A stretch of DNA of 64,000 bases from Bradyrhizobium sp. CCBAU 051011 (lineage in GTDB: Bacteria > Pseudomonadota > Alphaproteobacteria > Rhizobiales > Xanthobacteraceae): the NCBI RefSeq assembly GCF_009930815.1, contig NZ_CP022222.1:496001-560000 (forward strand), written 5' to 3'. Below the pieces are notes generated by a model. It saw nothing but the letters and a program-made list of their open reading frames with translations. It did not search any database and had not been told where the DNA came from. Position 1 is the stretch's first letter. Each line of letters opens with the position of its first letter. This document shows, in pieces, positions 63,173 through 64,000 of this stretch. Made by a program: the position numbers and the translations under genes.

Positions 63173-64000
63173 ATGCGCGTGTCATTGCTCTGCTCCGTCG
63201 CATCAGTCTTTCTGGCCAGTGCTGCATTCGCGCAAGGCGAAGGCGAATTTCCTGCCACGCTGAAGGGGCACACCGTGCTGCCGGCCCAATCCTTCATCGA
63301 CGCACCTACCGATGCGCCCGACGATCTCAAGACCGCGGGCAAATACACCACCGGCAAGCGCGTCGATGCTGCCGGCACCGTGATGGGCAAGTCCTATGAG
63401 CGGCCGACCGGCGTCTCGCTGCCGTTCAAGGGCCAGCCGCTGCAGGGCCACTCCGGCATCAAGGTGCTGGCAGACGGCTCGTTCTGGGTGCTCACCGACA
63501 ACGGCATGGGCTCGCGCTACAACTCGGCCGACTCGATGCTCTATCTCAACCGCCACAAGATCGACTGGGCCAGCGGCAAGATCGAGCGGCAGGAAACCAT
63601 CTTCCTGCACGATCCCGACAAGAAGGTGCCGTTCCGCATCCTGCATGAGGACACCGCCAAGCGTTACCTCACCGGCGCCGATTTCGACACCGAAGGCTTT
63701 CAGATCGTCGGCGACACCTTCTGGATCGGCGACGAGTTCGGCCCCTACGTGCTGAAGGCCGACAAGACCGGCAAGATCCTGGCGGTGTTCGAGACCACCG
63801 CCGACGGCAAGCCGGTGCGCTCGCCGGATCACTGGTCGGTGCAGTCGCCGGCGGCGCCTGGCGCGAGCTACACCACGGTCAACCTGCGCCGCTCCAAGGG
63901 CTATGAAGGTTTTGCCGCTTCGAAGGACGGCAAATTCCTCTATGGCCTGCTCGAAGGCCCGCTGTGGGACGCCGAGAAAAAGGACGTCGAAAAGATCGAT
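63173..64000 (+). CDS. Secreted esterase-like protein of the phytase-like family (partial)
   Basis: The first 276 residues of a gene that runs off the right edge. A signal peptide (LLCSVASVFLASAAFAQ) is followed by the phytase-like beta-propeller domain (PF13449): GHSGIKVLADGSFWVLTDNGMGSRYNSADSMLYL, FDTEGFQIVGDTFWIGDEFGPYVLKAD and GYEGFAASKDGKFLYGLLEG. AAGGAG precedes the ATG at 63173. Members are named for resemblance to phytase, and activity on phosphate esters is not assured, but a Pho-box-like site upstream supports a phosphate role. It is separated from hmuV by ~120 bases. Confidence 0.88.
   Translation, partial: MRVSLLCSVASVFLASAAFAQGEGEFPATLKGHTVLPAQSFIDAPTDAPDDLKTAGKYTTGKRVDAAGTVMGKSYERPTGVSLPFKGQPLQGHSGIKVLADGSFWVLTDNGMGSRYNSADSMLYLNRHKIDWASGKIERQETIFLHDPDKKVPFRILHEDTAKRYLTGADFDTEGFQIVGDTFWIGDEFGPYVLKADKTGKILAVFETTADGKPVRSPDHWSVQSPAAPGASYTTVNLRRSKGYEGFAASKDGKFLYGLLEGPLWDAEKKDVEKID

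Overview
The window is GC-rich, densely coded alphaproteobacterial chromosome, most likely Bradyrhizobium or a close relative. The signs are a Caulobacter-type polar flagellar cluster with SciP and FlbD, the hmuR/hmuQ/hmuP/hmuTUV heme system typical of rhizobia, a recurring palindromic intergenic repeat (CGTCATTGCGAG...CTCGCAATGACG), and many single-substrate-binding (Bug) and sulfonate-uptake proteins. The genus assignment is inferred from gene content and repeats, not from a database search. No phage, insertion sequence, CRISPR array or rRNA gene was seen. There is one tRNA, elongator Met.

Layout. 1-4.6 kb: a TPR protein cut by the left edge, tRNA-Met, a small secreted protein, a PmtA-like methyltransferase and mnmA. 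4.9-13.1 kb: flagellar block fliK-flgD-sciP-fliF-fliG-fliH-fliN-flbD, with a good sigma-54 promoter before fliK and a CtrA-like site before fliF. 13.2-20.3 kb: sulfonate utilisation, a leftward operon (two SsuA-type binding proteins, ssuD, ssuC, a frameshifted ssuB, a flavin reductase) and a divergent third binding protein across a palindrome-rich control region. 20.3-31 kb: a luciferase-like oxidoreductase, a RecD-like helicase, a periplasmic TPR-caspase protein, msrA and msrB, and several small conserved or unknown membrane and secreted proteins. 31.2-38.6 kb: a proline-rich membrane protein, purA, ybaK, a drug/metabolite exporter, an MCE protein and an FMN-dependent hydroxyacid dehydrogenase. 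38.7-47.8 kb: a low-complexity protein, then a divergent catabolic cluster (FAH hydrolase, DUF1185, GntR regulator, quinone oxidoreductase, extradiol-type VOC dioxygenase, Bug receptor), followed by a second exporter and a second Bug receptor. 47.9-54.3 kb: a chemoreceptor, a D-2-hydroxyacid dehydrogenase and an ABC uptake operon without its ATPase. 54.3-63.1 kb: the complete heme locus with its own tonB-exbD-exbB. 63.2 kb to the end: a phytase-like secreted esterase cut by the right edge, with a Pho-box-like promoter.

How the parts work together. The flagellar block carries its own regulators: SciP restrains CtrA-driven early genes such as the fliF operon, and FlbD activates sigma-54 late genes such as fliK. 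The heme locus is one divergent unit: HmuR takes heme across the outer membrane using TonB-ExbBD, HmuTUV carries it through the inner membrane, HutX may carry it in the cytosol, HmuQ opens the ring, and HmuP co-activates. The most attractive less-described system is the 39.9-45.3 kb catabolic cluster. The same exact palindrome (ATTTTCGAAAAT) lies in front of the hydrolase operon and in front of the oxidoreductase/dioxygenase operon, which points to control of both by the GntR protein encoded between them.
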